Below, piece by piece: positions 27,133 through 36,458 of a stretch of DNA of 64,000 bases (position 1 is its first letter; every line of letters starts with the position of its first letter). The position numbers and the translations under genes were made by a program. The DNA is from Roseibium sp. (lineage in GTDB: Bacteria > Pseudomonadota > Alphaproteobacteria > Rhizobiales > Stappiaceae): contig JAEPNV010000006.1 in assembly GCA_017643215.1 (NCBI GenBank), positions 1 through 64,000 on the forward strand, read 5' to 3'. The notes beneath the pieces are model-generated. The model had not been told where the DNA came from, searched no databases, and saw only the letters and a program-made list of their open reading frames with translations.

Positions 27133-28314
27133 CTACAACCGGGCGCAAAAGGCGTGCAACTCGCTGATGGCACAGACGATATGGTAGAAGGAACTGGCCG
27201 GACTCGGAGCCTCGTCGAAGCGCCCATCCGCGTCGAGTTTGTCGCGCCACAGACCGGCCGGCACATCCTGGACGTACTTTTGCAGGGCGTTGACCGCCAA
27301 AACGGTATCGGCGAGGAACATGTCCCGCTCCGGACCCGAAGATATGTCCGCCAGGGCGACCGCGGCCTTGATCCACTCGGTCTGCCCCCAAAGCCGCGAC
27401 ACCGGATCATGTACCGAAAAGTCGTCATTGAGCGCCATGACCGCGACCTGACGATCGGTTTCGATCCCGAACGCGCTGCCGATCTGATAAAGTCGCCGGG
27501 CCGCCGTCATCGCCGGCGCTTTGCCGCGATCCAGGCCCCAATTGACCAGCAGCCAGGCCCATTCGAACTGGTGGCCGGGCTCAATGATCCGGCCTGTTTC
27601 GTCCGGCATTGGCGCCCAGTCCGCGTCGAAAAACTCGCGCAACCCCCCCGATTTGGGATCGATGAACCGGGTCAAGGCGAGATCCGCGATTTCGTCGGCA
27701 AGCGCACTCCACACCGGGCCGGGATCCACCGCTTCAAGGGCGCGCGCGGCCTCCAGGAGGTGCATGTGCGGATTGGAGCGCAGCGGGACGGAGTCTGGAT
27801 TGGATTCCCGGAAGCCCATCACGGGATGGCGGTAGGTGTCATTGAGATGCGTATAAAGGGCATGCGCCCGGGCGAGCGCATCATCCCTCAAATCTGGAAA
27901 TGTGCCGGCGATGTGGGCGAGCGCGAACAGGGCAAAGGCCTGGTTGTAAAGGTCGAAAGTATCGTCCAGACGCCGGCCGTCCGCTGACGCCAAAGCCGCG
28001 ATCGTGCCGTTGGGAAGAAAATAGGTGCGGCAAAACCAGTCGTATCCGCGCCGCGCCGCCCGCGCCCACGGCCCCGGCCAGCCGAGGCGGCCGCCCTCGA
28101 TGAACGCGTAGATTTGGCGCGGTTGCACGCGCGCCCGCCGGTCCATTGCGGCCGCCTGGCCGGTGTCCGGGGAGATCGCCTCTTCAAATCCGCCGGTTTC
28201 CGGATCCTGGCCCGCGGTCTGCCACAACGGCAACGCGTCGTCCAAAAGCCACCGTATCAGTTCTAAAGCGGCATTTTTCAGCTGCTCCTCAATCCGGCCA
28301 TCCTGCTGATTCAT
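27133..28314 (-). CDS. AGE family epimerase/isomerase
   Basis: 393 residues, an (alpha/alpha)6-barrel of the N-acylglucosamine 2-epimerase family. Typical motifs: RRARVQPRQIYAFIEGGRLG, RSNPHMHLLEAARAL (active-site His), GHQFEWAWLLVNWG (active-site His-Gln-Glu) and RLWGQTEWIKAAVAL. Members interconvert mannose/glucose, mannose-6-P/fructose-6-P or N-acyl sugars; the substrate cannot be told here. ATG 28314 has AAAGGA 6 bases upstream. Its position directly divergent from the capsule export lipoprotein suggests a role in supplying capsule sugars. Confidence 0.87.
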   Translation of the reverse strand: MNQQDGRIEEQLKNAALELIRWLLDDALPLWQTAGQDPETGGFEEAISPDTGQAAAMDRRARVQPRQIYAFIEGGRLGWPGPWARAARRGYDWFCRTYFLPNGTIAALASADGRRLDDTFDLYNQAFALFALAHIAGTFPDLRDDALARAHALYTHLNDTYRHPVMGFRESNPDSVPLRSNPHMHLLEAARALEAVDPGPVWSALADEIADLALTRFIDPKSGGLREFFDADWAPMPDETGRIIEPGHQFEWAWLLVNWGLDRGKAPAMTAARRLYQIGSAFGIETDRQVAVMALNDDFSVHDPVSRLWGQTEWIKAAVALADISSGPERDMFLADTVLAVNALQKYVQDVPAGLWRDKLDADGRFDEAPSPASSFYHIVCAISELHAFCARL

Positions 28315-28569
28315 GAGGTGTCCTTTACCGATGACGACGCTGCCACGAGTCGGCGCCGTGTTCTGGAGCGTGATTGGAGTGTTCCGGTGTTTTGCGCGAA
28401 TTTGCCGGGGAACAAAACGAAAGTTACTCAAAACGTTAAGTTTTTCGCGATTTGGTGTTGCAAGCCTACAACAACCGGCAAACCTCGATGGAAAAGGCTC
28501 CGGTTTTTTGGACAGTCGAAGACTTGTCATGCTACCACACGCGCACTTGGTTGGGTGGACCACATAAGA

Positions 28570-29712
28570 ATGAAGTTTTTAAGAGTCATCATCGCGACGG
28601 CTGCCTTGGCAGGATGCGCAGGGCTGCCGGGCGATGGGCCGTCCGCGATCAACATCACAAGCGAGGACGTTGAAACCGAGTCGCTGACTGGCGGGTACTC
28701 GGTCATCAGTCTGGACTCGACCAATATCGAGCTGATCAAGAACTACCGTCCGCTGGCCTTTGCAAACCAGTTCCGCAATGTCGGGGGCGGCGCGAACACC
28801 ACCTTGCTGGGTGTCGGGGACACGCTCCAGGTCTCGATCTGGGAGGCATCCCCCGATGGGCTGTTTGGCGGCGGCGGTGAGGGTGCGGGATCGATCCCGG
28901 CCGTGGTCGATGAATCCGGCTATATCTTCGTTCCCTATGCGGGCCGGATCAGGGCCGCCGGGTTGAGCATCGAGGGTTTGCGCCAGTCGATTCAAAACAA
29001 GCTGGTCGGCAAGGCGATTGAACCGCAGGTGCTGGTCACCTTGCAGGACAAATTGAGCGCGACCGCGGTTGTCGTGGGCGATGTCGCCAAGCCCGGCGTC
29101 TATCCTCTGCCCCTGCGCAACACGCGCCTTCTGGATCTTGTGGCGACGGCCGGCGGCGCGCGGGCGGCGACCTTTGAGACCGTGGTGACATTGAAGCGGG
29201 GCCGCCGGTCCGGCACGACGCGGCTTGAACACCTGATCGAATACCCGGAAAACAACGTGCTGATCGCGCCGAACGACAACATCTTGCTGTCCCATCGGCC
29301 ACGAACCTTCTCCGCCTTCGGCGCCGTCAAGGCGAACCGTCTGGTGCCGTTCAAGACCAAAAGCGTGACGCTCGCTGAAGCACTGGCGACCGTCGGCGGG
29401 CTGAACGATTTCATCGCCGATCCGAGCGGCATCTTCCTGTTCCGCTTCGAGGATGCAGCGCTGTTGAAGCAGCTGAAGCCGGATCAGGCGGACACGTTTG
29501 CGCAACAGCACAGTTTCCCGACGGTCTACCGGCTGGGTCTGCGCGATCCGCGCGGCTTCTTCGTCTCCCGGTTCTTCGAAATGCGGGACAAGGACATCCT
29601 GTATGTCGCGAACCATCCGACCGCTGATTTCGGCAAGTTCCTGCAGATCATCGCCCCGCTGATCAGCAACACCGCGACGGTTGCGGGTGCGTCGGCCGCG
29701 TTGAACGATTAG
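28570..29712 (+). CDS. capsule polysaccharide export lipoprotein (Wza/KpsD family)
   Basis: 380 residues. A lipoprotein signal ends in LAGC (Cys16). It is followed by a Poly_export domain (LGVGDTLQVSIWEASPDGLF, ESGYIFVPYAGRIRAAGLSI) and two SLBB-type beta-grasp domains (VVVGDVAKPGVYPL, and FSAFGAVKANRLVPF). Such proteins form the outer-membrane polysaccharide channel. The open frame runs back to 28318, but the lipobox fixes the start at 28570. It begins the rightward capsule gene set with the KpsS and KpsC homologs. No inner-membrane ABC genes are present in the window. Confidence 0.92.
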   Translation: MKFLRVIIATAALAGCAGLPGDGPSAINITSEDVETESLTGGYSVISLDSTNIELIKNYRPLAFANQFRNVGGGANTTLLGVGDTLQVSIWEASPDGLFGGGGEGAGSIPAVVDESGYIFVPYAGRIRAAGLSIEGLRQSIQNKLVGKAIEPQVLVTLQDKLSATAVVVGDVAKPGVYPLPLRNTRLLDLVATAGGARAATFETVVTLKRGRRSGTTRLEHLIEYPENNVLIAPNDNILLSHRPRTFSAFGAVKANRLVPFKTKSVTLAEALATVGGLNDFIADPSGIFLFRFEDAALLKQLKPDQADTFAQQHSFPTVYRLGLRDPRGFFVSRFFEMRDKDILYVANHPTADFGKFLQIIAPLISNTATVAGASAALND

Positions 29713-29772
29713 GCTGCGAAACGTATTCGGGTCAAAAGGCCGGGAACGTCAATGCGCCTTGGTAGGTGATGC

Positions 29773-31128
29773 GTGACACACGGTGACGATCAGGCACGGG
29801 TTTGTCTGTTTTTGCAGGGGCCGCCCGGGTCTTTCGCGCGTACCGTCGCCGATCAGCTCGACCGGATCGGGTGCACGACGCTGCGGATCAATCTGTGCGC
29901 GGGCGATTGGCTGAACTGGCATGACCGGCGATGCCATCCCTATCGCGGTCGGCTGGCCGACTGGCCGAATTGGCTGGAAGAGTTTTGCCGGACCCACGGG
30001 GTCACAGACATTGTCTACTATGCCGACCGGCTGCCGTACCACGCGGCGGCGCTTGAGGTCGGCGAGCGCCTGGGCCTGACCTGCACGACCTATGAATTCG
30101 GTTATCTTCGGCCGGACTGGATCACCGTTGAACGCAATGGCATGTCGGCCCATTCGCTGTTTCCGAACGACCCGGACAAGATACGCCGGGCCGCGGACGG
30201 TCTTCCGGCAATCGACCGGCAGCCGCTTTACAAGTACCCGTGGTCGGTGGAGGCGTTCAACGAGGTCGTCTTCAATATGGCGAATGTCGTGGCGGCCTGG
30301 ACCTATCCCGGATACGAGCGCGACAAGCTCTATCACCCGCTGATCGATTATCTGAGCAATATTCCAAGGCTGGCGATGGCGCGTTCGCGGGACCGTGTTG
30401 CAAGTCATCTGATCGACGATGTGATCGGCGTCGGTCTGCCGTATTTCGTGTTTCCGCTGCAGCTTCAGAGCGACTATCAGCTGCGCTATAACTCGCAATA
30501 CGACCACATCGGCGATGCCGCCGAGGACGTGATTGAATCCTTCGCCCGCGCCGCGCCGGTCTCCGCCCGGCTGGTGTTCAAGCTGCATCCGCTCGACAAT
30601 GGCATGGAGCCCTGGCGGAAAATTCTGCGCACGCTCGCGCGGCGCTATGGTGTCAAGAAACGTGTTTATGTGATTGATGGCGGGAACCTCGATCATCTGC
30701 TTCGCCACGCCAGCGGCGCCCTGACGATCAACAGCACCACCGGCATTCACGCCCTCCGCGTCGGCTGCGCGACCAAGGTTCTGGGCATCGCGCTCTACGA
30801 TATTGACGGCCTGACCTGCCAGAAGCCGCTGGACGCCTTCTGGCGGGAGGGCACGCAGCCGGATCCGGAGCTTTTGGAAGCGCTTGAGCGGGTGCTTGCG
30901 GCGACGATCCAGGTCAAGGGCTGCTTTTACACCGAAGACGGGCGCCTTGCCGCTGCGGAAGTGATGGCCAGGCGCATCGCGAACGGCACGGTGAACGGTC
31001 CGGCCGCCATGGAACCGTTCGCCCCCCGCCTTGCCAAGGCACGGGCGTTCAAGATCGCAACCACGTTCGAGGAGCAACTGGCCACGCGCGGCAAGACGGA
31101 ATTGTGGACCCGTGCGTGGAAACGCTGA
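29773..31128 (+). CDS. KpsS-like capsule Kdo transferase, copy 1
   Basis: 451 residues, start GTG 29773 with AGGTGA just upstream. It belongs to the capsule polysaccharide biosynthesis family that includes KpsS, which adds the first beta-Kdo to the phospholipid anchor of group 2 capsules. Recognisable features: RVCLFLQGPPGSFA at the start, INLCAGDWLNWH, YEFGYLRPDWITVERNG, the Lys-x-His-Pro motif FKLHPLDNG, and the C-terminal INSTTGIHALRVG loop. It is followed by a clearly related second copy that overlaps its last 17 bases. Confidence 0.87.
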   Translation: MTHGDDQARVCLFLQGPPGSFARTVADQLDRIGCTTLRINLCAGDWLNWHDRRCHPYRGRLADWPNWLEEFCRTHGVTDIVYYADRLPYHAAALEVGERLGLTCTTYEFGYLRPDWITVERNGMSAHSLFPNDPDKIRRAADGLPAIDRQPLYKYPWSVEAFNEVVFNMANVVAAWTYPGYERDKLYHPLIDYLSNIPRLAMARSRDRVASHLIDDVIGVGLPYFVFPLQLQSDYQLRYNSQYDHIGDAAEDVIESFARAAPVSARLVFKLHPLDNGMEPWRKILRTLARRYGVKKRVYVIDGGNLDHLLRHASGALTINSTTGIHALRVGCATKVLGIALYDIDGLTCQKPLDAFWREGTQPDPELLEALERVLAATIQVKGCFYTEDGRLAAAEVMARRIANGTVNGPAAMEPFAPRLAKARAFKIATTFEEQLATRGKTELWTRAWKR

Positions 31129-32410
31129 CCCCTCGGGCGCGCGGCGGGTCCTGTTCCTGCAAGGGCCGCTCTCGCCGCTGTTCCGCCTGATCGGCGATCA
31201 CATCCGCCAGGCGGGCCAGGAGGTGCACCGGATCAATTTTTGCGCCGGTGACTGGCTCCATTGGCACGGGGCGGGCTGTGTGTCCTACAAGAGGCAGGTC
31301 GACGCGTTCGCCGGTTTCATTGACCGGTTTTTGGACCGGCACCAGATCACCGACCTGGTGCTGCACGGAGACCAGCGCGTCTATCATCGCATCGCCGTTG
31401 ACGCGGCCCGCCGGCGCGGCCTTTACATCGCTGTCACCGAACTCGGCTACCTGCGCCCCGGCTGGATGACGCTGGAAAAGAACGGTCTCTCCACCCTCAG
31501 CCATTTCCCCGATGATCCGGCGGCCATCCGGCGGATCGCCGAGGCGGCCGGGGAGATCGATTTCAGCCCGCGCTATCCGTCGTCGTTTTGGCTGCAAACC
31601 GGACCGGATGTGATTTACAATCTCACCAATGTGTTTGTAAGCCTTGCCTATCCTCACTATCAGCGGCACACGCTTTATCCGCCGGTGATGGAGTATCTGC
31701 GCGGCGGCTGGCGCCTTCTAAGGGCCGGTGCGCGTGACCGGACAACGGCGCGGCAACTGGCGGCGCTTCACGCGAAAAACACCCGGTATTTTGTGCTGCC
31801 CATGCAACTTGAAGGAGATTTCCAGCTTCGGCGGCATTCTCCTTTTGAAAGCTTCGCCAATGTCATCGACACGGTGTTCCGCAGCCTGTCGGAACATGGC
31901 GAAAAGGATCTTCATCTGGTGTTGAAGAGCCATCCGCTGGACGTGGGATATGAGAACTGGCCGCAAGTCGTTGATGGCCTGGCGGGCCGGTACGGCCTTG
32001 ACGGGCGGGTGCATTACCTTGACGGCGGCCGGCTTGATGAGATCCTTGCGCGCGCCGAAGGCGTCGTGACCTTGAATTCGACCGCTGGCCTTGAGGCCCT
32101 GCAAATGGGATTGCCGGTCAAGACGCTGGTTCCGGCCCATTTTGACATCGCGGGACTGACCCATTCGGGTGATCTCGGCAGCTTTTGGGGCGCGCCGCAT
32201 AAGCCGGACGCCGACCTGCTGTCGGCCTATATCAAGGCCATCGCCGCCACGATCCAGGTCCGGGGCTCGATCCACAACGCCGACGGACTGCCCGTTGCGG
32301 CCAAGAACATCGCCGACCGGATTCTCAACCGCCAGCTCAACGAGCCGGGCGGTTTCGTCGATCCGCCGCCCCGGCTTGAACGCGCCCGGGCGCTTGGGGT
32401 GCCGTTGTGA
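31112..32410 (+). CDS. KpsS-like capsule Kdo transferase, copy 2
   Basis: 432 residues from GTG 31112, overlapping copy 1 by 17 bases. It has the same framework as copy 1: RVLFLQGPLSPLFR, INFCAGDWLHWHG, TELGYLRPGWMTLEKNG, LKSHPLDVG and LNSTAGLEALQMG. By eye it is well diverged from copy 1, so this is an old duplication rather than a recent one. Most group 2 capsule loci have one KpsS, so the two may act at successive Kdo positions or on different acceptors. It overlaps the KpsC-like gene by 4 bases (GTGA). Confidence 0.85.
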   Translation: MRGNADPSGARRVLFLQGPLSPLFRLIGDHIRQAGQEVHRINFCAGDWLHWHGAGCVSYKRQVDAFAGFIDRFLDRHQITDLVLHGDQRVYHRIAVDAARRRGLYIAVTELGYLRPGWMTLEKNGLSTLSHFPDDPAAIRRIAEAAGEIDFSPRYPSSFWLQTGPDVIYNLTNVFVSLAYPHYQRHTLYPPVMEYLRGGWRLLRAGARDRTTARQLAALHAKNTRYFVLPMQLEGDFQLRRHSPFESFANVIDTVFRSLSEHGEKDLHLVLKSHPLDVGYENWPQVVDGLAGRYGLDGRVHYLDGGRLDEILARAEGVVTLNSTAGLEALQMGLPVKTLVPAHFDIAGLTHSGDLGSFWGAPHKPDADLLSAYIKAIAATIQVRGSIHNADGLPVAAKNIADRILNRQLNEPGGFVDPPPRLERARALGVPL

Positions 32411-34149
32411 GCCGGATGGCACAAGCTGTTCGCCGGAGGGCGGCGCTCGTCGATCCGCGTCTGGCGCCCCATCGCGATGTCCTGGGCCGTGCCTTGAACC
32501 TCGAATTTGCGGTTGCCGCCCGCTGGCGGCCTGAAGTCGTCGTCACCGGTTCGGACCCGGATGCCTACCACCGGGGCCGCGTTAAGGCGCACCGCGCGGG
32601 CGGGGATCTTATCATGATCGTTGATGGTCCCTTGTCCCTTGAGGGGGCCGGTCTGCCGGCCTCGTTCTGGCCGGTGTTGGTGGATCATCAGCGCCTTTTT
32701 GAATGCGACAACCCTGCGCAGGCCGGGGCCGAGGCATTGAACCGATTGCCGCAAAATCCTGAAGAAACAGAAGCCGTCCAGTCCAGCTGGCGGGCCTGGA
32801 CACCGGACCCGGTCTGGTGGCGGCCGCAGGCCGAGATTGCATCCGCATCGTCTCGGGATCTCCTCGAGCTGCTTTCTGGTGGGGATGTCGAGAAGCTTTC
32901 CGAGCAGGCGTTCTGGCGCGCCGTTTTTGCGCGCATCGGTGACGCGTCCCCGCCTGATGACCTTCTGTCCCGTTTCTTGGCCTCCTTGATCTGGCTCGAT
33001 CCCTACGACCGGAAGCCGGTCACCATGGACGGTGCGATGACCATCCTTAAGCTCATCGAGGCGCACTGGAGAGCCAACAAACGGCCAGCCCACTGTTTCG
33101 GCGCGCAATACTGGAACCATCCCTCGATCAACGCCACGTTCTCCGGTGCCGGCGGACCGGTCGCGTTTCACGAGACCGCTGAGACAGCGGTCATGGCGGC
33201 CGATGAGACCGGCGGGACAGTTCTGGGCTGGGCCGGCCGGACGACACCGGAGATCGAGGCCGAATGCGAAGGCCGGAACGTGCCTTTGATCCGGATCGAG
33301 GACGGGTTTTTGAGGTCGGTCGGGTTGGGCGCCGGCCTGGCGCGCGGGGCGATGCTTGCCGTCGACGACCTCGGGATCTATTACGACCCGTCCCGGCCAA
33401 GCCGCTTGGAGAGGCTGCTTGAGACTTATGACCTGAGCGCATCGGAAGAGGCGCGGGGCGCCGCGCTTATTGACAAGATCATCGCCGCCCGCGTGTCGAA
33501 GTATAATTTCGGCCGGGATGCCGCGCTCAGCTTTCCAGAAGAGCGGCACGTGCTGCTGGTTCCGGGGCAGGTGGCCGACGATGCGGCTATCCGCAAGTCG
33601 ATGTCCGCGACCATCGATTGCGCGGCAACGCCCAACGTCAATCTCGATCTTCTCAAGCTGGCGCGGGAGCGCAATCCGGATGCCTATATCGTCTACAAGC
33701 CGCACCCGGATGTTGAAACCGGCCTGCGCAAGGGCCGGATTGCAAAGGAAGACGCGCTCCGGCTGGCCGATGACATTGCCGAAAGCGCCAACATCATCGA
33801 CGTCATCGATGCCTGTGATGCGGTGGAGACGTTTTCGTCGTTATCAGGATTTGAAGCGTTGTTGCGCGGCAAGAAGGCGACGGTGCATGGCCTGCCGTTT
33901 TATGCCGGCTGGGGCCTGTCCACCGACCTGACGCTTTGCGCACGCCGGACCCGCCGCCGCACGCTTCCGGAGTTGGTGTATTTGTCTTTGGTGGTGTATG
34001 CCCGAACCATCGATCCGGTCACGCTGTTGCCGTGTTCGCCCGAGTTCCTGATCGACCGGCTGGCCGCGCAGCGCGCCGACCGCAAGCACGTGTTGATCAC
34101 GACGCTCAAGCGGCAGGCATCCTGGCTGGGCCGCAAACTGGGGATCTGA
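32407..34149 (+). CDS. KpsC-like capsule Kdo transferase with unusual N-terminal half
   Basis: 580 residues from GTG 32407. The second half (about 225-575) is a standard KpsC module: IRIEDGFLRSVGLGAGLARG, GIYYDPSRPSRLE, YIVYKPHPDVETG, and SSLSGFEALLRGKKATVHGL followed by PFYAGWG. Classical KpsC has two such modules that alternate in building the poly-Kdo linker. Here the first 220 residues do not show the KpsC motifs; they begin with a short Rossmann-like part (VVVTGSDPDAYHRGR, LIMIVDGPLSLEGAG) and continue with an Arg/Trp/Asp-rich helical part. So one active module is expected. Confidence 0.85.
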   Translation: MSRMAQAVRRRAALVDPRLAPHRDVLGRALNLEFAVAARWRPEVVVTGSDPDAYHRGRVKAHRAGGDLIMIVDGPLSLEGAGLPASFWPVLVDHQRLFECDNPAQAGAEALNRLPQNPEETEAVQSSWRAWTPDPVWWRPQAEIASASSRDLLELLSGGDVEKLSEQAFWRAVFARIGDASPPDDLLSRFLASLIWLDPYDRKPVTMDGAMTILKLIEAHWRANKRPAHCFGAQYWNHPSINATFSGAGGPVAFHETAETAVMAADETGGTVLGWAGRTTPEIEAECEGRNVPLIRIEDGFLRSVGLGAGLARGAMLAVDDLGIYYDPSRPSRLERLLETYDLSASEEARGAALIDKIIAARVSKYNFGRDAALSFPEERHVLLVPGQVADDAAIRKSMSATIDCAATPNVNLDLLKLARERNPDAYIVYKPHPDVETGLRKGRIAKEDALRLADDIAESANIIDVIDACDAVETFSSLSGFEALLRGKKATVHGLPFYAGWGLSTDLTLCARRTRRRTLPELVYLSLVVYARTIDPVTLLPCSPEFLIDRLAAQRADRKHVLITTLKRQASWLGRKLGI

Positions 34150-34213
34150 CCGTGCGTGCGTATGTTCGAAGGCTGTTTGCGCCGGAAACTCCGTTTCAGG
34201 GCCGGGGTGTCGG

Positions 34214-35053
34214 ATGAGCAAAGACCGGGTCATTGTCCTGACCGGTGCGAGCGGCGGCATCGGACAGGCCTTAGCGCACCAATTTGCCAATGAAGGCGTC
34301 CGGTTCGCGTTGATCTCCCGCGATCCAGACCGGTTGAAGGCGCAGGCCACCGGTCTGGAATCCAAGGGCAGCGATGTCGAATGGGCCGCCATTGACGTGC
34401 GTGACCGCGCGGCCGTTCATGCCTATCTGCAGGATCTCGACAGCCGCCATCCGATCGACCTGGTGATCGCCAATGCCGGCGTGACGGCCGGGCTCGGTCC
34501 GGGCCGCAGCCGGGAAGGGGATCCGGAAACCGACCGCCAGATCGATGTCAATTATCGCGGCGCGGTCCACACCGCGACGGCCGTGGTGGACAACATGCGG
34601 GCACGCGGGCGGGGGCAGATCGTTCTGGTCTCCTCGCTCGCGGGAATGCGGGCCTTGCCCGACATGCCGACATACAGCGCCACAAAGGCGGCGCTGATTG
34701 CCTACGGACACGCGCTGCGCGGCTGGCTCAAACCCTCCGGCGTGACGGTGACGGTCTTGTGCCCTGGATTTGTCACTTCGCCGATGTCCGCGCGCCACAA
34801 GGGCGCCAAGCCGTTTGAGATGTCCGCGGAGCGCGCGGCGGTCCTGATGCGCCGGGCGATCGACCGCAAGGCCGCGTTCTACGCCTTTCCGTTCCGGCTG
34901 GCGGCCGGGATCTATCTCCAGAACCTGTTGCCGGCCGGGATCGCAGACCTGTTCATGGGCGGATTTGACGCGGAAATCGAACCGGATCCGCGGTATGCGG
35001 AAGAACCACGGCCGGGCAGCGGTCCGGAAAAGCCACGATCCACCGACGAATAG
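34214..35053 (+). CDS. short-chain dehydrogenase (RkpH-like)
   Basis: 279 residues, a classical SDR. It has the NAD(P) loop VLTGASGGIGQALA, VIANAGVTAG, the catalytic Ser in LVSSLAG, and YSATKAAL (Tyr and Lys); CPGFVTSPM follows. In Sinorhizobium meliloti the rkp-1 region pairs an SDR of this kind (RkpH) with RkpA and RkpG for the lipid part of K-antigen; the role here is inferred from the same company. It follows the KpsC-like gene by 64 bp and is convergent with the rkpG-like gene, only 19 bp away. Confidence 0.85.
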   Translation: MSKDRVIVLTGASGGIGQALAHQFANEGVRFALISRDPDRLKAQATGLESKGSDVEWAAIDVRDRAAVHAYLQDLDSRHPIDLVIANAGVTAGLGPGRSREGDPETDRQIDVNYRGAVHTATAVVDNMRARGRGQIVLVSSLAGMRALPDMPTYSATKAALIAYGHALRGWLKPSGVTVTVLCPGFVTSPMSARHKGAKPFEMSAERAAVLMRRAIDRKAAFYAFPFRLAAGIYLQNLLPAGIADLFMGGFDAEIEPDPRYAEEPRPGSGPEKPRSTDE

Positions 35054-35072
35054 GCGGCAGAAGTCCGCTGCC

Positions 35073-36458
35073 CTACCGGGCCGCGCGGATCAGCTTGTCG
35101 ACCGCCTTGCCATCGTTCTGCAGGGCAGACAATTCCTCCGCCGTGAGCACCACCGCCCGTTCGATCTGCTCCGGCGTGTGCTCGCTGGTGATGAAGTAGC
35201 GGATGCGGGCCGATTTTTCCGGAACCGCCGGGAAGATGATCGGCAGCGCGTTCACGCCGCGCGCCAGGAGCCGGTTCGACAGGATGGCGGCGCTGGCGGA
35301 ATCACCGACGATCACCGGCACGACAGAATAGCCGGCGCTGGGGCCGGTATCGAGGCCGGCCTCGCGGGCGCATTTGAGGAAATGCTGGCCATTGGCCTGA
35401 AGCCGCTCGACCCGCTCCGGTTCGCGCTTCATCAGGTCGATGGAGGCAAGCGCTGCGCCCGCCAATGCCGGCGACAGGCCGACGGAGAACACGAAGCCGG
35501 GTGCCGAGACCTTGAGATAGTCGCACAGCACCCTTGAGCCGGCGATATAACCACCGCAGGAGGAAAAGCTCTTGCTCAAGGTCCCCATCCACAGCTCGAC
35601 TTCTTGCGGATCAATGCCAAAATGCTCGGCAATGCCGCGCCCGGTCTTGCCAAGCACGCCGATGGAATGGGCTTCGTCGACCATCAGCCAGGCGTCATAG
35701 GACTGCTTGAGCCGGACCACCCGGCGGAGATCGGGGAAATCCCCGTCCATTGAGTAAAGACCCTCCACGATCACCAGGACGTTGTCGAATTTGTGCCGGT
35801 TGGCGGCCAAAAGGCTTTCCAGTGCGTCAAGGTCATCATGGGGGAAGTTCATCCGGGTGGCGCCGGACAGCCGCACGCCTTCCGCGATGGAGTTGTGCAC
35901 GAGCGTGTCGGTCAGTACCAGGTCACCCTTTTTCATCAGGTGGCCAATTGTGGTGACGTTTGTGGCGTGCCCGGAGACCATGACGATGGCCGCTTCCACG
36001 CCATGGACATCCGCCAGCGCCGCTTCCAGCCGGCCATGCAGGGGCCGTTCGCCGGCCACGATCCGGCTTGCCGACACGCTGGTTCCAAAGGTGCCGAGTG
36101 CCGCAACGGCGGCCGCGTTGACCTCAGGATGTCCGTTCAGCCCGAGATAGTTGTAGGAGGCGAAATTGTCGTGCGCGCGTCCATCGATCTGAGTCGTGCC
36201 CGCGGCGAGACCGTCATGGGGCCGGAAAAACGGATTTTCGATGCCGATCATGTCGGCCGCCGCCCGGTGCATCTGGAGTTGCTTCACCTGAGGCAGATCT
36301 TTGAAGTCAAACGCTTTTTTCTTTGCCGCAACCGGGGCTTCGGCGACGGTCGCGGGACGCCGGTCGCGGGCCGAGCGCCGCCCGGCCTTGACGCTTTCCA
36401 TCAGGCGCGCACGTTCCGCGCCGCCCAGGCGCTTGGACCCCTTCGTCATGTCTGTCAC
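35073..36458 (-). CDS. rkpG: alpha-oxoamine synthase (RkpG-like acyltransferase)
   Basis: 461 residues. A basic, poorly conserved N-terminus (1-60) precedes a PLP-dependent aminotransferase-fold domain related to KBL, BioF and serine palmitoyltransferase. Key features: YNYLGLNGHPEV, the PLP-stacking region VSGHATNVTTIG, DEAHSIGVLGKTGRG, and the PLP lysine in GTLSKSFSSCGGY. Such enzymes join an acyl thioester to an amino acid with loss of CO2. It overlaps the rkpA stop codon by 4 bases (GTGA), so it is coupled to the synthase and probably takes its acyl product. ATG 36449 is an alternative start. Confidence 0.9.
   Translation of the reverse strand: MTDMTKGSKRLGGAERARLMESVKAGRRSARDRRPATVAEAPVAAKKKAFDFKDLPQVKQLQMHRAAADMIGIENPFFRPHDGLAAGTTQIDGRAHDNFASYNYLGLNGHPEVNAAAVAALGTFGTSVSASRIVAGERPLHGRLEAALADVHGVEAAIVMVSGHATNVTTIGHLMKKGDLVLTDTLVHNSIAEGVRLSGATRMNFPHDDLDALESLLAANRHKFDNVLVIVEGLYSMDGDFPDLRRVVRLKQSYDAWLMVDEAHSIGVLGKTGRGIAEHFGIDPQEVELWMGTLSKSFSSCGGYIAGSRVLCDYLKVSAPGFVFSVGLSPALAGAALASIDLMKREPERVERLQANGQHFLKCAREAGLDTGPSAGYSVVPVIVGDSASAAILSNRLLARGVNALPIIFPAVPEKSARIRYFITSEHTPEQIERAVVLTAEELSALQNDGKAVDKLIRAAR

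Noticed and set aside
32227-33705. 492-codon open frame on the minus strand across the KpsC-like gene
   Set aside because: Antisense to a gene with clear KpsC motifs; no ribosome site or recognisable domain.
34152-34217. 21-codon frame starting GTG between the KpsC-like and SDR genes, ending in an ATGA overlap
   Set aside because: The position would suit a tiny coupled gene, but there is no ribosome site and the peptide has no recognisable feature.
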